A stretch of 23,230 bases of DNA from CAZKXU01 sp964556665 (GCA_964556665.1 CAZKXU010000053.1:1-23230), one strand, 5' to 3'; shown: positions 1 through 7,731, counted from the stretch's first letter. Notes: generated by a model not told the origin, from the sequence alone. Numbers and translations: made by a program.

Positions 1-72
1 GGGGCAACGATGTGATGCTAGACGTGAAAAAACTTATTTGGAGGAGCACTAGTCCACTGACCCATCCTGCGA

Positions 73-447
73 CTACACAGCGATACCCATCTGCGCCGCA
101 ACTTTGCCTAAAAGCTTATCATGCGTGAAAAGCTTCAAACTATCTGCCAAGCAGCTTCCTAATATATGAATATCTATGGCGCTAAGACCCTTACCGTAAA
201 GTTTTTTAGAATTGATTAATGTTAATATTTCACTATATAAAATAGGCCGAGCTATCTTAAGGCTTCTTAAATCATTCAGTGTTTGCTTCCGATTCGGAAT
301 TATTCCAGCTGCCAATTCGGCCAAAATAAATTCATGTACATATACTAGATCTAACTCCAGTAAACGCTGCAGTACATCATCCGATTTTTTAAAGTGACTA
401 ATCCAGACCGAGCTATCAACAAGAACAGCGCTAAACTTCATAGACAT
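73..447 (-). CDS. vapC: VapC-type PIN-domain toxin
   Basis: Toxin of a type II toxin-antitoxin pair; PIN-domain proteins of this family are metal-dependent ribonucleases that cleave RNA when the antitoxin is lost. Visible PIN features are the N-terminal VLVDSSVWISHF with the first acidic residue, a Glu in FILAELAAG, an Asp in LSAIDIHIL and a late Asp in LFTHDKLL. These give the usual four acidic positions and a normal length of about 124 residues. I chose the ATG at 447 because a purine-rich GAAGAAGG lies about five bases upstream and the PIN fold starts directly after it; an ATG at 441 is also possible. A longer reading from 504 would run through vapB and is unlikely. The gene overlaps the end of vapB by about 17 bases, which suggests translational coupling. 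Confidence 0.9.
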   Translation of the reverse strand: MSMKFSAVLVDSSVWISHFKKSDDVLQRLLELDLVYVHEFILAELAAGIIPNRKQTLNDLRSLKIARPILYSEILTLINSKKLYGKGLSAIDIHILGSCLADSLKLFTHDKLLGKVAAQMGIAV

Positions 448-634
448 GTGGCCTTCTTCTTCTAACCCCCTTTGCTCTAGACATAGCTCCCCCGAGCTTA
501 GCAAGACGCTGCCGAGCTGACTTGTCTATTAACTCCTTTAAACCCATATGAATAAGAGCTGTTTTCTCCATAACACCGGTAGCAAGCCTAGCCTCTTCAA
601 GTAATTCCTCTTTCAAAATAATGGTCGTCCTCAT
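431..634 (-). CDS. vapB: VapB-type ribbon-helix-helix antitoxin
   Basis: Antitoxin of 67 residues. The N-terminus MRTTIILKEELLEEAR, followed by TGVMEKTALIHMGLKELI, fits the MetJ/Arc-like (DUF2191) VapB family: a DNA-binding beta strand, then two helices. The C-terminal part, with AKLGGAMSRAKGVRRRRP, would bind and neutralise VapC. The gene lies just before vapC and overlaps its start. These antitoxins usually repress their own operon, and a repeated AT-rich site covers the start region at 633-667. Start at the ATG at 634; no strong ribosome binding site is visible upstream because the operator-like repeat occupies that space. Confidence 0.88.
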   Translation of the reverse strand: MRTTIILKEELLEEARLATGVMEKTALIHMGLKELIDKSARQRLAKLGGAMSRAKGVRRRRPHVYEV

Positions 635-667
635 GCATATTATATTACCATATATATATGCATATTA
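633..667. promoter_or_regulatory. putative vapB operator
   Basis: ATGCATATTA occurs at 633-642 and again at 658-667 in the same direction, with a 25-bp period. ATGCATAT at 633-640 and ATATGCAT at 656-663 also form an inverted repeat. The site overlaps the vapB start codon. Ribbon-helix-helix antitoxins typically bind such paired sites to repress their own operon; the assignment here is by position only. Confidence 0.5.
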
Positions 668-765
668 CAAACATATAATGTGCCGACGTATCCCTATTAT
701 TGCTATCGAGAAATTTTGCGAATTGTTGCTTGGTTTTTTTGGCTTATTAAAGTGAAGGGTTCACA

Positions 766-922
766 GGGACCGCGGGCTTCCAGCCCGCTACAGATTATCT
801 GCAAATTCGTTTGCGGGCTGGACCACGCTTCGCATGGACTTGTTGAAGCTTGCTTCGCAAGCAGTTATCTTACGCTGCCTGGCAGCAGTGTTGAACACTG
901 CCCAGGCGCGTCCCGCGGTCCC
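766..922. repeat. palindromic REP-like element, long class, copy 1
   Basis: An outer inverted repeat GGGACCGCGGG/CCCGCGGTCCC (766-776 and 912-922) encloses several nested hairpins, including GCTTCCAGCCCGC with GCGGGCTGG, TGCTTCGCAAGCA and CAGTGTTGAACACTG. Length is 157 bp. It lies a few bases beyond the stop codon of the 1365-residue gene and could act as a transcript end or mRNA-protecting hairpin. Short reading frames inside it are spurious. Confidence 0.88.
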
Positions 923-934
923 AGTGGACGAGGG

Positions 935-3900
935 TTACACTAACCCTAACTCAGTCATAGCTTGATTGATCTTAGTAACGGCTGCGGTATCACCTAGTGC
1001 ATCACTGATATCGCGCATCTCGCTAAGCTCATCTTTAAATATTGCCTTCTTGGCGACAGGATCGCCTATACCGGCGGTGTTGATCATTCGGCGAGCTAGA
1101 TCTAGCTTCTCATCAAGTGTGCCTTTTTTATCTAAAAGAGCTCTTACCCTTTCCGCTGTGGTTCCAGGTGCTGCTGCCGCTACAGCTGGAACAGAAGGTG
1201 CGCTTGTTGGCGCGCTGCTTGTACGGGGCGCTGCAGCCTCAAGCTCTTTTATGCGTTTATCAGCCTTCTCCTGAAATGCTTTGGTATCAACACCTAACTT
1301 CTCACTAAAGACAGAGGCTTCATCACGTTTAGCCTTTAAGCCATCTAAATTGTCTTTATCTACTTTGCTGTAGTCAAATAATGTATCTCCTATCGATTTT
1401 AAACGTGATCCATACTGATCTACAGTCACGCCAAGCTTACTAGCAAGATCTCCTGCTGCTTTGGAGCGTTCTGTGATTCCAAGCTGATCTGCTGGTATTG
1501 ATCCAACAGTCGGGCTTGTTAGAAGATATTCTACCTCAAAGATACCCCATTCGGCCTGGTTTAATTTTGCTAAGGCTTCGTCGAAATTAGAAGAAGCACT
1601 TATCATATCCCTTGCTAACACCTTTGCTGCTTCAGATAAGTTCTTAGGATTGGCCTTAGCAAGTAGTCCACTAATACCTGAATTGGCAGAAGCTTCGTTA
1701 AACAGAGTCGCTGACTTACCTTTCACTTTATCTACAACTGCTCCTGCAAACTCTCTCTCCTTTTCAGCTGAGATAAAGTCATTGTCAGCACACATACGTA
1801 CAACCTTAAGTGCCTTATCGGCCCCCTTAAGCGTAGCAAGATCCACCCTATCACTTTCAAGATATAATTTAAGCTCGCCTGCTATCACCTCTTTGGCCTG
1901 TGCATCTGTTAGGCCAGCTTTTACCATCTCTCTCTTACGATCTTTGATACTGCCTTTCATATTCTCAGCGGATAATCCGCTATCCATGAATATGCTCTTC
2001 AGCGCATCCTTCTGCGACTGGACTACAGTATTCATCATACGCTTAGTAAACTCAGCTCTCATCTCAGCAACAACTGAGTCTGGAAGTCCATCAACCTTAA
2101 ATTCTGAGATTATCTTTGTAGCTTTGGCTAATCGATCTTTTGAGGACAGAGCTGTATCGATCAATACCGGATCTAATATTGCCAAATGAGCTTTATAAAT
2201 ATCTGTCAAAATACTAATTACCGACTTGTTCTCCTTAAGCACCGTCAAAATCTTACCGCTCTGATCTGCGCTTAGACCAAGCGCTTTAGAGATCTCGGTT
2301 GCATCTTGGTAGGCTGCTATTGTGCCGGCCTTATCAGCTACTTTAACTGTCTTGGCTCTATCTACAAGAGCACTTGCAACTAGATTAGAGCAATCAGCTG
2401 TATTTATTATCCCAGCACCTACTGCAGCATCTCTTATCTGAACTAATTTTGCTGCTTTATCTGTAGTACTTAATGAGGAAGCAGGGACTGCATTAATCTG
2501 TTCCTTTGTTGCATCTCGTAGTTTTGCTGACAAGTCTACGAGACCGCTTGTTACTGCTGGATTATTAATTTTGTGCTCCGCAACTACTTTTCTTAAGGAA
2601 TTAAGGTCATTGATCGCTTTAAGTAGCTCCTCCGGACTGGCAATTTTTTGTCCCATACTAATGGCAATTCCGGCAGTTACCTTAACCTCTGCACCAGCAC
2701 TTAATTCCGTTTGCTCCGCCGCAATTAATGCCGCGGGATCGTTTGTCTTAAATAAAGTTGCTAGAACCTTAACCTCAGCAATCTTAGCTTCAGTCACATC
2801 CGGATGTATCGGATCAGCGTCATTCTCTGTAAGGATCTGATTCTGACGAGCCTCTGCGCGCTCTTTCATCATATTATCCACATCAGCGCTAACTGTCTTA
2901 GCTGACGGATCTAAAAATTCTGTGGCTAGTAGTTTGAAGTTAGTTACTAATGTAGCCGCACTCATATCGAACAGTCTTGCACGATCTGCTCTTAGAAATT
3001 GATCAGTAGCTGCTGAGATAGCTGCTTTTCTAAGATCTGGATTATTGATATCAACTCCAGCTGGGGCCATTAGGATAATTGAATCACTCTTTGACTCTCT
3101 GCTTTCTCTTCGCGCTAGCATATCTGCTCTGGTTGAAGCTAAAACAGTACCAGCTCTGATGGCATATTCAGCTTCAGCCTTTGTAAGAGAGAACTTAGTC
3201 ATAAGTTCTGCTGCCGGATCGGCCGCTGGCGCTGGTGGAGTTACTGCTGCTGCTGGCGCGGCAGCTGGTGACGCTACAGGAGTACCCGTTGAAGCCGCTG
3301 CTGCTGGTGTTGGTGGTGCCGTTACAGGCGGAACTGCTGCCGGTGCTGCTGGCGTACTAACACCCATTGCTATTCTAAGCGCTAGTCTTGCCTTGCCATG
3401 TTCAATAGCAGTATCTCTTTCAGCTTTAGTAATGCCGTGAAGTTGTCCCGGTCCATTTAGAAATTCATCTACGTATTTAATAGCTCGCCGTTCCCGCTCA
3501 GCTGGGTCTGTTGTAAACCCTTTATCATTAGCAACATACCGGGTGACTAATTCTAAAAGTGCTTCTTTTGTATCTGCACTAGGGATTGCCCTCCATTCAG
3601 TGGTACAATCCTTACTAGGCCTTCCATTAGCTCCAAGCAACTCATCAGTACTTGCAGAGTCAAGCCCCGTTGCAGCTATAAAAGTTTCAATCTCTGGGGA
3701 GCGTTTACGTATTGCTCCTAGATCGACATTATTTGCTCTTGTCTCACCTTTTGATTGATTGACATAAATTCTAGGAAGAGCTCCAGCTAAAATATTTCTA
3801 AGTTCGGACTCAGCCGTTTCATTGTAATCATATAAGTGGCCTTGCGTTACAGCACCTTTAATCCCTTCTTCTGTCATTCCCTTGATATATTGCTCCGCTA

Positions 3901-5032
3901 GCTCAGTCCTAATCTCTTCTTCACTTCCAATACCTCGAGCAATCGCATCCTTAATACCATCGACCATTCCTCTTATGTCGGGCTTGGGAATTAATAAAGT
4001 TGTTGTCGCAATATCAGCGCAGGCCTGTTGGAGAGGAGTGAGAGGTATGGCTGGAGCTGTTAGGGTTGAAGCCGTTGCAGGTGCGCTAGGAGCTGCAGCT
4101 GGTGCACTTGCGGAAGACGCTGCCCCCGCTCCACTGGCTGCTGCTGGTGGAGTGGTGGAAGCGCCAGGAGTAGTCGGAGCTGTAGCTGGTGCTGCGGCTG
4201 GCGGTGTTGCTGCGGTAGCAGCGGCTGCTTTGGCAGCTGCAGCAGCGGCGTCTAAAGCATTTTTCACTTCGAGCCTACGTTCGCCATGAGCAATAGCAGC
4301 ATTAACTAATGCATGCTGTGCTGGAGTTACTGGCTTAGCAAGGCTACGCGCCAAATCCTTACGTTTATCTAGCTCTCTAGGATCCGCATCAGGATTAGCA
4401 ATAAACCTTGAAATTAATTCATAAGAGGCATCCCCACGCTCTTTTAAAGGTATCAAATCAAGAGCATCTTTTACGCCATGTTTACTCAAATATGCAGCCT
4501 CACCTTTAATTTTATATATACTAGCCTCTGAATTTTCGATCTGAGTACAGTTCAGGAAATTTTCAACTGCATCTGACTGCCTGAATGCTCCATGTTGATC
4601 AATTAAAGTAACTGCTTTCTTTCCTCTCTCTCCACCTCCTAAAATTACATCCAGACGTGTTGTTTCACTTGCTACAAATGCTGCAAGATCGGCATTAGGT
4701 TTTCGTCCTGATTTAATTGTCTCTTCAACCAGTGTACGGTTCAAGCGATCTATATACTGCCGTGCTAGCTCCTCCCTAACAAAACTCTCGAATTCATTTA
4801 GATCAGGTGTGGCATGAATTGCCTTGATCGCTGCATCTATATCTGTTTGATTAAGTGATGTTTTACCCCAAATCTTATCATTCAAAAGCTTGGTTACCTC
4901 ATCCTTCATCGTTTGAAGTGCCGCTTCTTTCTTTTGTACCTTATCATCTGCCGCTGGATCTCTAGGAAGAGCTGCGGCGGCTGGATCAACTTTAACCTTA
5001 GGGGCTACTACTGGACTTGCAAAAGCTGGCAT
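935..5032 (-). CDS. large modular protein of unknown function with Ala/Pro linkers
   Basis: A 1365-residue protein I do not recognise. It has no signal peptide and no clear membrane segment. Two Ala/Pro/Thr-rich linkers (about residues 260-330 and 557-608) and a shorter one near the C-terminus separate helical, charged segments. The first two segments (about 40-260 and 335-557) look like a diverged duplication: REELARQYI matches RTELAEQYI, and YELISRFIANPDADP with a downstream IAHGERRLEVKNAL matches LELVTRYVANDKG with IEHGKARLALRIAM. The rest (610-1280) is mostly predicted helical, with many short Leu/Ala/Lys repeats. The ATG at 5032 follows a weak AGG and a T-run. The low-complexity linkers resemble those of the 791-residue protein at 20749, which suggests a shared context such as a large scaffold or secreted substrate. 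That is inference. Confidence 0.8.
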   Translation of the reverse strand: MPAFASPVVAPKVKVDPAAAALPRDPAADDKVQKKEAALQTMKDEVTKLLNDKIWGKTSLNQTDIDAAIKAIHATPDLNEFESFVREELARQYIDRLNRTLVEETIKSGRKPNADLAAFVASETTRLDVILGGGERGKKAVTLIDQHGAFRQSDAVENFLNCTQIENSEASIYKIKGEAAYLSKHGVKDALDLIPLKERGDASYELISRFIANPDADPRELDKRKDLARSLAKPVTPAQHALVNAAIAHGERRLEVKNALDAAAAAAKAAAATAATPPAAAPATAPTTPGASTTPPAAASGAGAASSASAPAAAPSAPATASTLTAPAIPLTPLQQACADIATTTLLIPKPDIRGMVDGIKDAIARGIGSEEEIRTELAEQYIKGMTEEGIKGAVTQGHLYDYNETAESELRNILAGALPRIYVNQSKGETRANNVDLGAIRKRSPEIETFIAATGLDSASTDELLGANGRPSKDCTTEWRAIPSADTKEALLELVTRYVANDKGFTTDPAERERRAIKYVDEFLNGPGQLHGITKAERDTAIEHGKARLALRIAMGVSTPAAPAAVPPVTAPPTPAAAASTGTPVASPAAAPAAAVTPPAPAADPAAELMTKFSLTKAEAEYAIRAGTVLASTRADMLARRESRESKSDSIILMAPAGVDINNPDLRKAAISAATDQFLRADRARLFDMSAATLVTNFKLLATEFLDPSAKTVSADVDNMMKERAEARQNQILTENDADPIHPDVTEAKIAEVKVLATLFKTNDPAALIAAEQTELSAGAEVKVTAGIAISMGQKIASPEELLKAINDLNSLRKVVAEHKINNPAVTSGLVDLSAKLRDATKEQINAVPASSLSTTDKAAKLVQIRDAAVGAGIINTADCSNLVASALVDRAKTVKVADKAGTIAAYQDATEISKALGLSADQSGKILTVLKENKSVISILTDIYKAHLAILDPVLIDTALSSKDRLAKATKIISEFKVDGLPDSVVAEMRAEFTKRMMNTVVQSQKDALKSIFMDSGLSAENMKGSIKDRKREMVKAGLTDAQAKEVIAGELKLYLESDRVDLATLKGADKALKVVRMCADNDFISAEKEREFAGAVVDKVKGKSATLFNEASANSGISGLLAKANPKNLSEAAKVLARDMISASSNFDEALAKLNQAEWGIFEVEYLLTSPTVGSIPADQLGITERSKAAGDLASKLGVTVDQYGSRLKSIGDTLFDYSKVDKDNLDGLKAKRDEASVFSEKLGVDTKAFQEKADKRIKELEAAAPRTSSAPTSAPSVPAVAAAAPGTTAERVRALLDKKGTLDEKLDLARRMINTAGIGDPVAKKAIFKDELSEMRDISDALGDTAAVTKINQAMTELGLV

Positions 5033-5124
5033 AAAAAAACCTGAAAAAATAATAAAAACCTAATCTCTACCTGATATATCCACCCAAACCGATATTCTGA
5101 TTCAGCTTTTCTGTATCAAAGTGG

Positions 5125-5130
5125 ATTATA
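5125..5130 (-). promoter_or_regulatory. possible -10 box upstream of the 1365-residue gene
   Basis: Read on the minus strand this is a perfect TATAAT about 95 bases before the start codon. The matching -35 position (about 5148-5153) reads TAACTA, a poor match, and lies just outside the palindromic element. Weak support. Confidence 0.3.
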
Positions 5131-5155
5131 TAGTAAAATCAAGAAGTTAGTTACT

Positions 5156-5314
5156 GGGACCACGGGACGCGCCTGGGCAGTGCGCGAGCACTGCTGCCAA
5201 GCAGCGTAAGATAAATGCTTGCGAAGCAAGCTTCAACAAGTCCATGCGAAGCGTGGTCCAGCCCGCATACGGACTACCTGCAAATCCGTTTGCGGGCTGG
5301 AAGCCCGCGGTCCC
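5156..5314. repeat. palindromic REP-like element, long class, copy 2
   Basis: A 159-bp element with the same nested arms as the copy at 766-922 but in the opposite orientation: it starts GGGACCACGGGACGCGCC and ends GGAAGCCCGCGGTCCC. Internal hairpins include GCTTGCGAAGCAAGC and CAGTGCGCGAGCACTG. It sits between two divergently transcribed genes. Confidence 0.88.
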
Positions 5315-5360
5315 AGTGGGGCGGGGAAACATTTAATCCGATTTGCCGAAACATTATTTA

Positions 5361-6008
5361 ATGGCAAAAGATACAAAAATTGAGGTCTTTATAGATACAC
5401 GTGAACCGATCGCAGCATGGACGGAGCTTCTAATCCCCTACTGCCACCTCGAACTACAGGAGCAGTATCTAACCTGCGCTGATATCCTGGTCGGAGGGAT
5501 CGCCATAGAAAGAAAGACAGCAACCGACCTCCTGCGGTCGCTCCATGATGGCAGACTTTTCTCACAGATCCGAGAGGCTAAACATTTCTATAGACGGTAT
5601 CTTCTATTAGTCGAAGGTGGCTTTGAGCAGCTATCAGAAAGCGAATTAAGCCAGATTAAACCAGCCCTACTTTCAGTCGCGGCACAGTGGCAAACACCGA
5701 TAGTCCGCTCTCGCGACCTGGCACACAGCGCAGCTATAATTGATATCTTAGCCATGCAGGAACTGATGCGCGGCCGCCACACTCCGCAACAGCGCATACA
5801 GATTGCATCTACGGATGTGTGCACACAGATCCTACAGGGCTTTAACGGTATCGGAGAGAAACGGGCACTACGGCTTTTAAAAAAATTCGGGACTTTGCGC
5901 GCGGTCTTAAGCGCAGATATCCAGGATCTAATAGCAGATACAGGTCTACCTGAAAGCGTAGCCAAAGCCATGCTTGAGACCTTGGATAGGCGGTATAGTA
6001 CTGAATAA
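5361..6008 (+). CDS. XPF/ERCC4-type structure-specific nuclease with helix-hairpin-helix
   Basis: A 215-residue protein with an ERCC4 nuclease domain followed by a helix-hairpin-helix DNA-binding region. The catalytic signature is visible: VFIDTREP near residues 9-16, an Asp in CADILVGG near 41, and ERKTATD at about 50-56, which matches the ERKxxxD motif of XPF/Mus81/Hef nucleases. The C-terminal part (about 155-210) holds GFNGIGEKRALRLLKKFG and a second hairpin, DTGLPESVAKAML. These enzymes cut branched or flap DNA. The family is mainly archaeal and eukaryotic; compact nuclease-plus-HhH forms occur more sporadically in bacteria and phages. I prefer the ATG at 5361 over an in-frame TTG at 5343; neither has a good ribosome binding site. 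Palindromic elements flank it on both sides (5156-5314 and 6021-6092). Confidence 0.85.
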   Translation: MAKDTKIEVFIDTREPIAAWTELLIPYCHLELQEQYLTCADILVGGIAIERKTATDLLRSLHDGRLFSQIREAKHFYRRYLLLVEGGFEQLSESELSQIKPALLSVAAQWQTPIVRSRDLAHSAAIIDILAMQELMRGRHTPQQRIQIASTDVCTQILQGFNGIGEKRALRLLKKFGTLRAVLSADIQDLIADTGLPESVAKAMLETLDRRYSTE

Positions 6009-6020
6009 ATTGCTCTTACT

Positions 6021-6092
6021 GGGACCGCGAGCTTTCCAGCCCGCAAACGGATTTGCAGGCAGTCCGTTTGCAGGCCAGAAGCCCCCAGTCCC
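6021..6092. repeat. palindromic REP-like element, short class, degenerate
   Basis: A 72-bp element directly after the nuclease stop codon. It has the outer arms GGGACCGCGAGCTTTCCAGC and GGCCAGAAGCCCCCAGTCCC with several mismatches, and an inner ACGGATTTGCAGGCAGTCCGT hairpin. A further fragment of the same arm lies at about 6108-6133. The rest of the gap to 6240 shows nothing recognisable. Confidence 0.75.
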
Positions 6093-6239
6093 AGTGGGTT
6101 TTTAGAGGTGCCCTGGAAGCCTGTGATCCCAGTATAAAACTTAGCCTACAGTGCACTAATGCTACTCACATTGTCACAAACGCTACGCTACTTGGAGCTA
6201 GTAAGAGGTTTGAAAATTGCTTTAGGTAGGCTCTGCATA

Positions 6240-6578
6240 TTAGCGCGGAACCAAAATCTTAGTTAACGATTTTATTACTAACGCCCAATCTGAGACTATT
6301 AACATCCCCACAGGATTTTCAGCAAGACTATTGTCAAGTGTAAATAATTTAAATCTCACTACCGAGGGATTAGGGAGTCCTGCACTTTCTAAGTCGGTAA
6401 TCAAAATATCACTAGGCCAACTGCTATGCTTAGCACTGGTAATCATTGCCATCACAGAATGAAGGTGACTGGCATTATACTCCTCACTACTCAAGACCAA
6501 AGCAGGTCTAAATTTAGACTGCGAAGATTCAGCAAATGGAAACGGCACTCGAACCACCATTCCAGGTTTAAAAATCAT
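6240..6578 (-). CDS. mazF: MazF/PemK-type toxin
   Basis: A 112-residue toxin of the MazF/PemK family, whose members are sequence-specific endoribonucleases. Family features are the N-terminal FKPGMVVRVPFPF, then KFRPALVLSSEEYN, MAMITSA, and AGLPNPSVVRFKLFTLD. I place the start at the ATG at 6578 because the domain begins there, an AGGAAG lies upstream, and this start overlaps the end of mazE by 11 bases in the usual coupled arrangement. A longer reading from 6641 would only add residues from within mazE. Confidence 0.88.
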   Translation of the reverse strand: MIFKPGMVVRVPFPFAESSQSKFRPALVLSSEEYNASHLHSVMAMITSAKHSSWPSDILITDLESAGLPNPSVVRFKLFTLDNSLAENPVGMLIVSDWALVIKSLTKILVPR

Positions 6579-6795
6579 GATAAGCTTCCTCATCTTCCAC
6601 TGAGGCCCATTCTGACAGAGTTCCCTCCAAAGATTTTGCAAAAGCCAAATCTAAGGCGCCAGCTTTTTTTAGAATAATCTCCTCACCACGTACAAAGAAG
6701 CCGACGGTATCTCCACGCTTCAAACCAAGCAATTTTCTAATCTTGGCTGGGATTGTAGCCTGAAACTTCTGAGTCAATTTACTATAATCATCCAT
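6568..6795 (-). CDS. mazE: MazE/AbrB-type antitoxin
   Basis: A 75-residue swapped-hairpin AbrB-family antitoxin. The N-terminus SKLTQKFQATIPAKIRKLLG followed by LKRGDTVGFFV is the classic AbrB/MazE DNA-binding fold, and the acidic C-terminal tail (VEDEEAYHDF) would occupy the toxin. A GGAG lies about eight bases upstream of the ATG. It is the first gene of a two-gene operon with mazF, and a triple direct repeat at 6808-6828 just upstream is a plausible autoregulatory site. Confidence 0.88.
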   Translation of the reverse strand: MDDYSKLTQKFQATIPAKIRKLLGLKRGDTVGFFVRGEEIILKKAGALDLAFAKSLEGTLSEWASVEDEEAYHDF

Positions 6796-6807
6796 ATAGC
6801 CAACTCC

Positions 6808-6828
6808 ATTACCGTATTACATTATTAC
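6808..6828. promoter_or_regulatory. putative mazE operator: three 8-bp-spaced repeats
   Basis: ATTAC occurs at 6808, 6816 and 6824, exactly 8 bp apart (GTAAT on the coding strand), just upstream of mazE. A TATACT -10-like hexamer lies beside it on the minus strand at about 6829-6836. Position suggests operator and promoter together. Confidence 0.4.
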
Positions 6829-7020
6829 AGTATACTAGAGCCGCTTTAATATGTCAAATGAGATTATGCTAGGTTAAGATCATTGCCACAGTAGCGGACT
6901 GCAAAACTGGCTTTTTTCTAATGTTCTCAACAGCTTCCGTCCGTCAAGGATGGAAACTAGGCTAGTTGCACAAAGTCACTGAGAGAATTGTATTTGAATT
7001 GTATTTGATCCTACTTTTAA

Positions 7021-7040
7021 AATTATCATATATGATAATT
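7021..7040. repeat. perfect 20-bp palindrome
   Basis: AATTATCATATATGATAATT is fully self-complementary. It lies between mazE and the higA-type gene, about 165 bases beyond the end of higA and 225 bases before mazE, so which gene it might serve is unclear. It could bind a dimeric regulator. Confidence 0.5.
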
Positions 7041-7077
7041 AAGTTGCGGATACAAAAACTGTTAACTGCTTAAACTT

Positions 7078-7160
7078 TAGTGTTCGAAGAATTTGTGAAT
7101 TGTTGTCTATATGCTCACTGTTTTTGCTGCTATTTTATCATCTGCCTGGAATGTGCCTGC
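7078..7160. repeat. spacer repeat, copy A
   Basis: It starts TAGTGTTCGAAGAATTTGTG, continues ATGCTCACTGTTTTTGCTGC and ends near GGAATGTGCC. The same order of blocks is found at 8360-8556 and 9222-9322. It borders the higA-type gene on its 3' side. Confidence 0.7.
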
Positions 7161-7205
7161 CGTGCGTGCTGCTGCCGTGGAGTTTTGGAAATGGAACACG
7201 CCTCA

Positions 7206-7535
7206 TTACGCTGCCTTAGAGCCTTGCAGTTTAGGGGTAAATTTTACCTCAAAGCCAAGGTTGTCGATAATTGGAAGTAGGCTTGATAAGCATGGATTTC
7301 CATTCTTTGAGAACATATCATAAAGATTTTCTCGATTCAGTTTAGTTGCCTTTGAGATCTCTGTTATGTCTCCTAGTGCTTGAATTACGTCGCAAATAGC
7401 TAGTAGGAAAACTTCCTGACCCTCTTCAATAGCAGCCGTAAGATAGCCTGCTGCGCAATCTAGGTCTTTTAGATCTTCAAATAGCAAATCTTTGTAATCA
7501 ATAGTTAATTGTCTTTTTTTGTTCTTTATAGTCAT
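7206..7535 (-). CDS. higA: HigA-type addiction-module antitoxin
   Basis: A 109-residue helix-turn-helix antitoxin of the downstream-antidote family (HigA, TIGR02684-like). The family signature runs through AAGYLTAAIEEG, FLLAICDVIQALGDITEISK, TKLNRENLYDMFSKNGNP and LSSLLPIIDNLGFEVKF. In this family the toxin gene lies directly upstream. Here the upstream sequence encodes a recognisable HigB that is broken by two frameshifts and whose 3' end overlaps the start of this gene. The antitoxin frame is intact over its full length, so it may be an orphan regulator or antitoxin kept for protection against related toxins. The ATG at 7535 is the natural start. Confidence 0.85.
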   Translation of the reverse strand: MTIKNKKRQLTIDYKDLLFEDLKDLDCAAGYLTAAIEEGQEVFLLAICDVIQALGDITEISKATKLNRENLYDMFSKNGNPCLSSLLPIIDNLGFEVKFTPKLQGSKAA

Positions 7536-7731
7536 ACCAATATTCCTTTGCTCGTCTAATATCTTTAAGACTGCGTGCCCTTATCACCACCCAACAGTAG
7601 AATCACGATCTCCTCTCCGGTCAAGCCGAAGTAAACTCTGTAACCCGGACCATAGTCTATTATCAACTCCGTAACACCTTCACCTACAGACCCGTTTTGA
7701 TCTCGCGCAGCCGATCATTACCCGCTTAAAA
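7498..7731 (-). pseudogene. higB: frameshifted higB-type toxin
   Basis: Translating the minus strand by eye in three frames gives NDRLREIK, then GSVGEGVTELIIDYGPGYRVYF followed by ILLLGGDKGTQS, then KDIRRAKEYWYDYKEQ ending at a TGA at 7500-7498. These segments in this order are typical of the HigB (TIGR02683-like) RelE/ParE-superfamily toxin. One extra T near 7567 creates an in-frame TAA, and one base appears to be missing from the A-run near 7695. The N-terminal part is poorly conserved and the 5' limit is uncertain. The 3' end overlaps higA by 38 bases, as in an intact operon. Sequencing error could mimic the frameshifts, but two independent lesions argue for real decay. Confidence 0.75.

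Larger units (their letters stand above)
6796..7205. other. gene-free stretch with repeat fragments and a perfect palindrome
   Basis: No supportable gene. It holds the mazE regulatory region (to about 6840), a copy of the TTGCACAAAGTCACTGAGA junction motif at about 6965-6983, a perfect 20-bp palindrome at 7021-7040, and a spacer-repeat copy beginning at 7078. The reading frames seen on the plus strand look like chance. Confidence 0.6.

Noticed and set aside
59..87. ATCCTGCGACTACACAG resembling ATCCTGCGATTACTCAG upstream of the transposase (9374-9390)
   Set aside because: Short and isolated similarity; flanks do not match, so it may be chance.
680..943. Small frame with RASSPLQIICKFVCGL-type sequence
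   Set aside because: It is a translation of the long palindromic element; similar peptides arise at the other copies in both orientations.
3882..4289. Ala/Val-rich plus-strand reading frames, here and at 3045-3440
   Set aside because: They are shadows of the Ala/Pro-rich linkers of the 1365-residue gene on the other strand; no ribosome binding site and extreme composition.
7080..7323. Cys-rich and Ala-rich plus-strand frames of 66 and 70 codons
   Set aside because: They overlap each other, the spacer repeat and the antisense of higA; no ribosome binding site or family resemblance.
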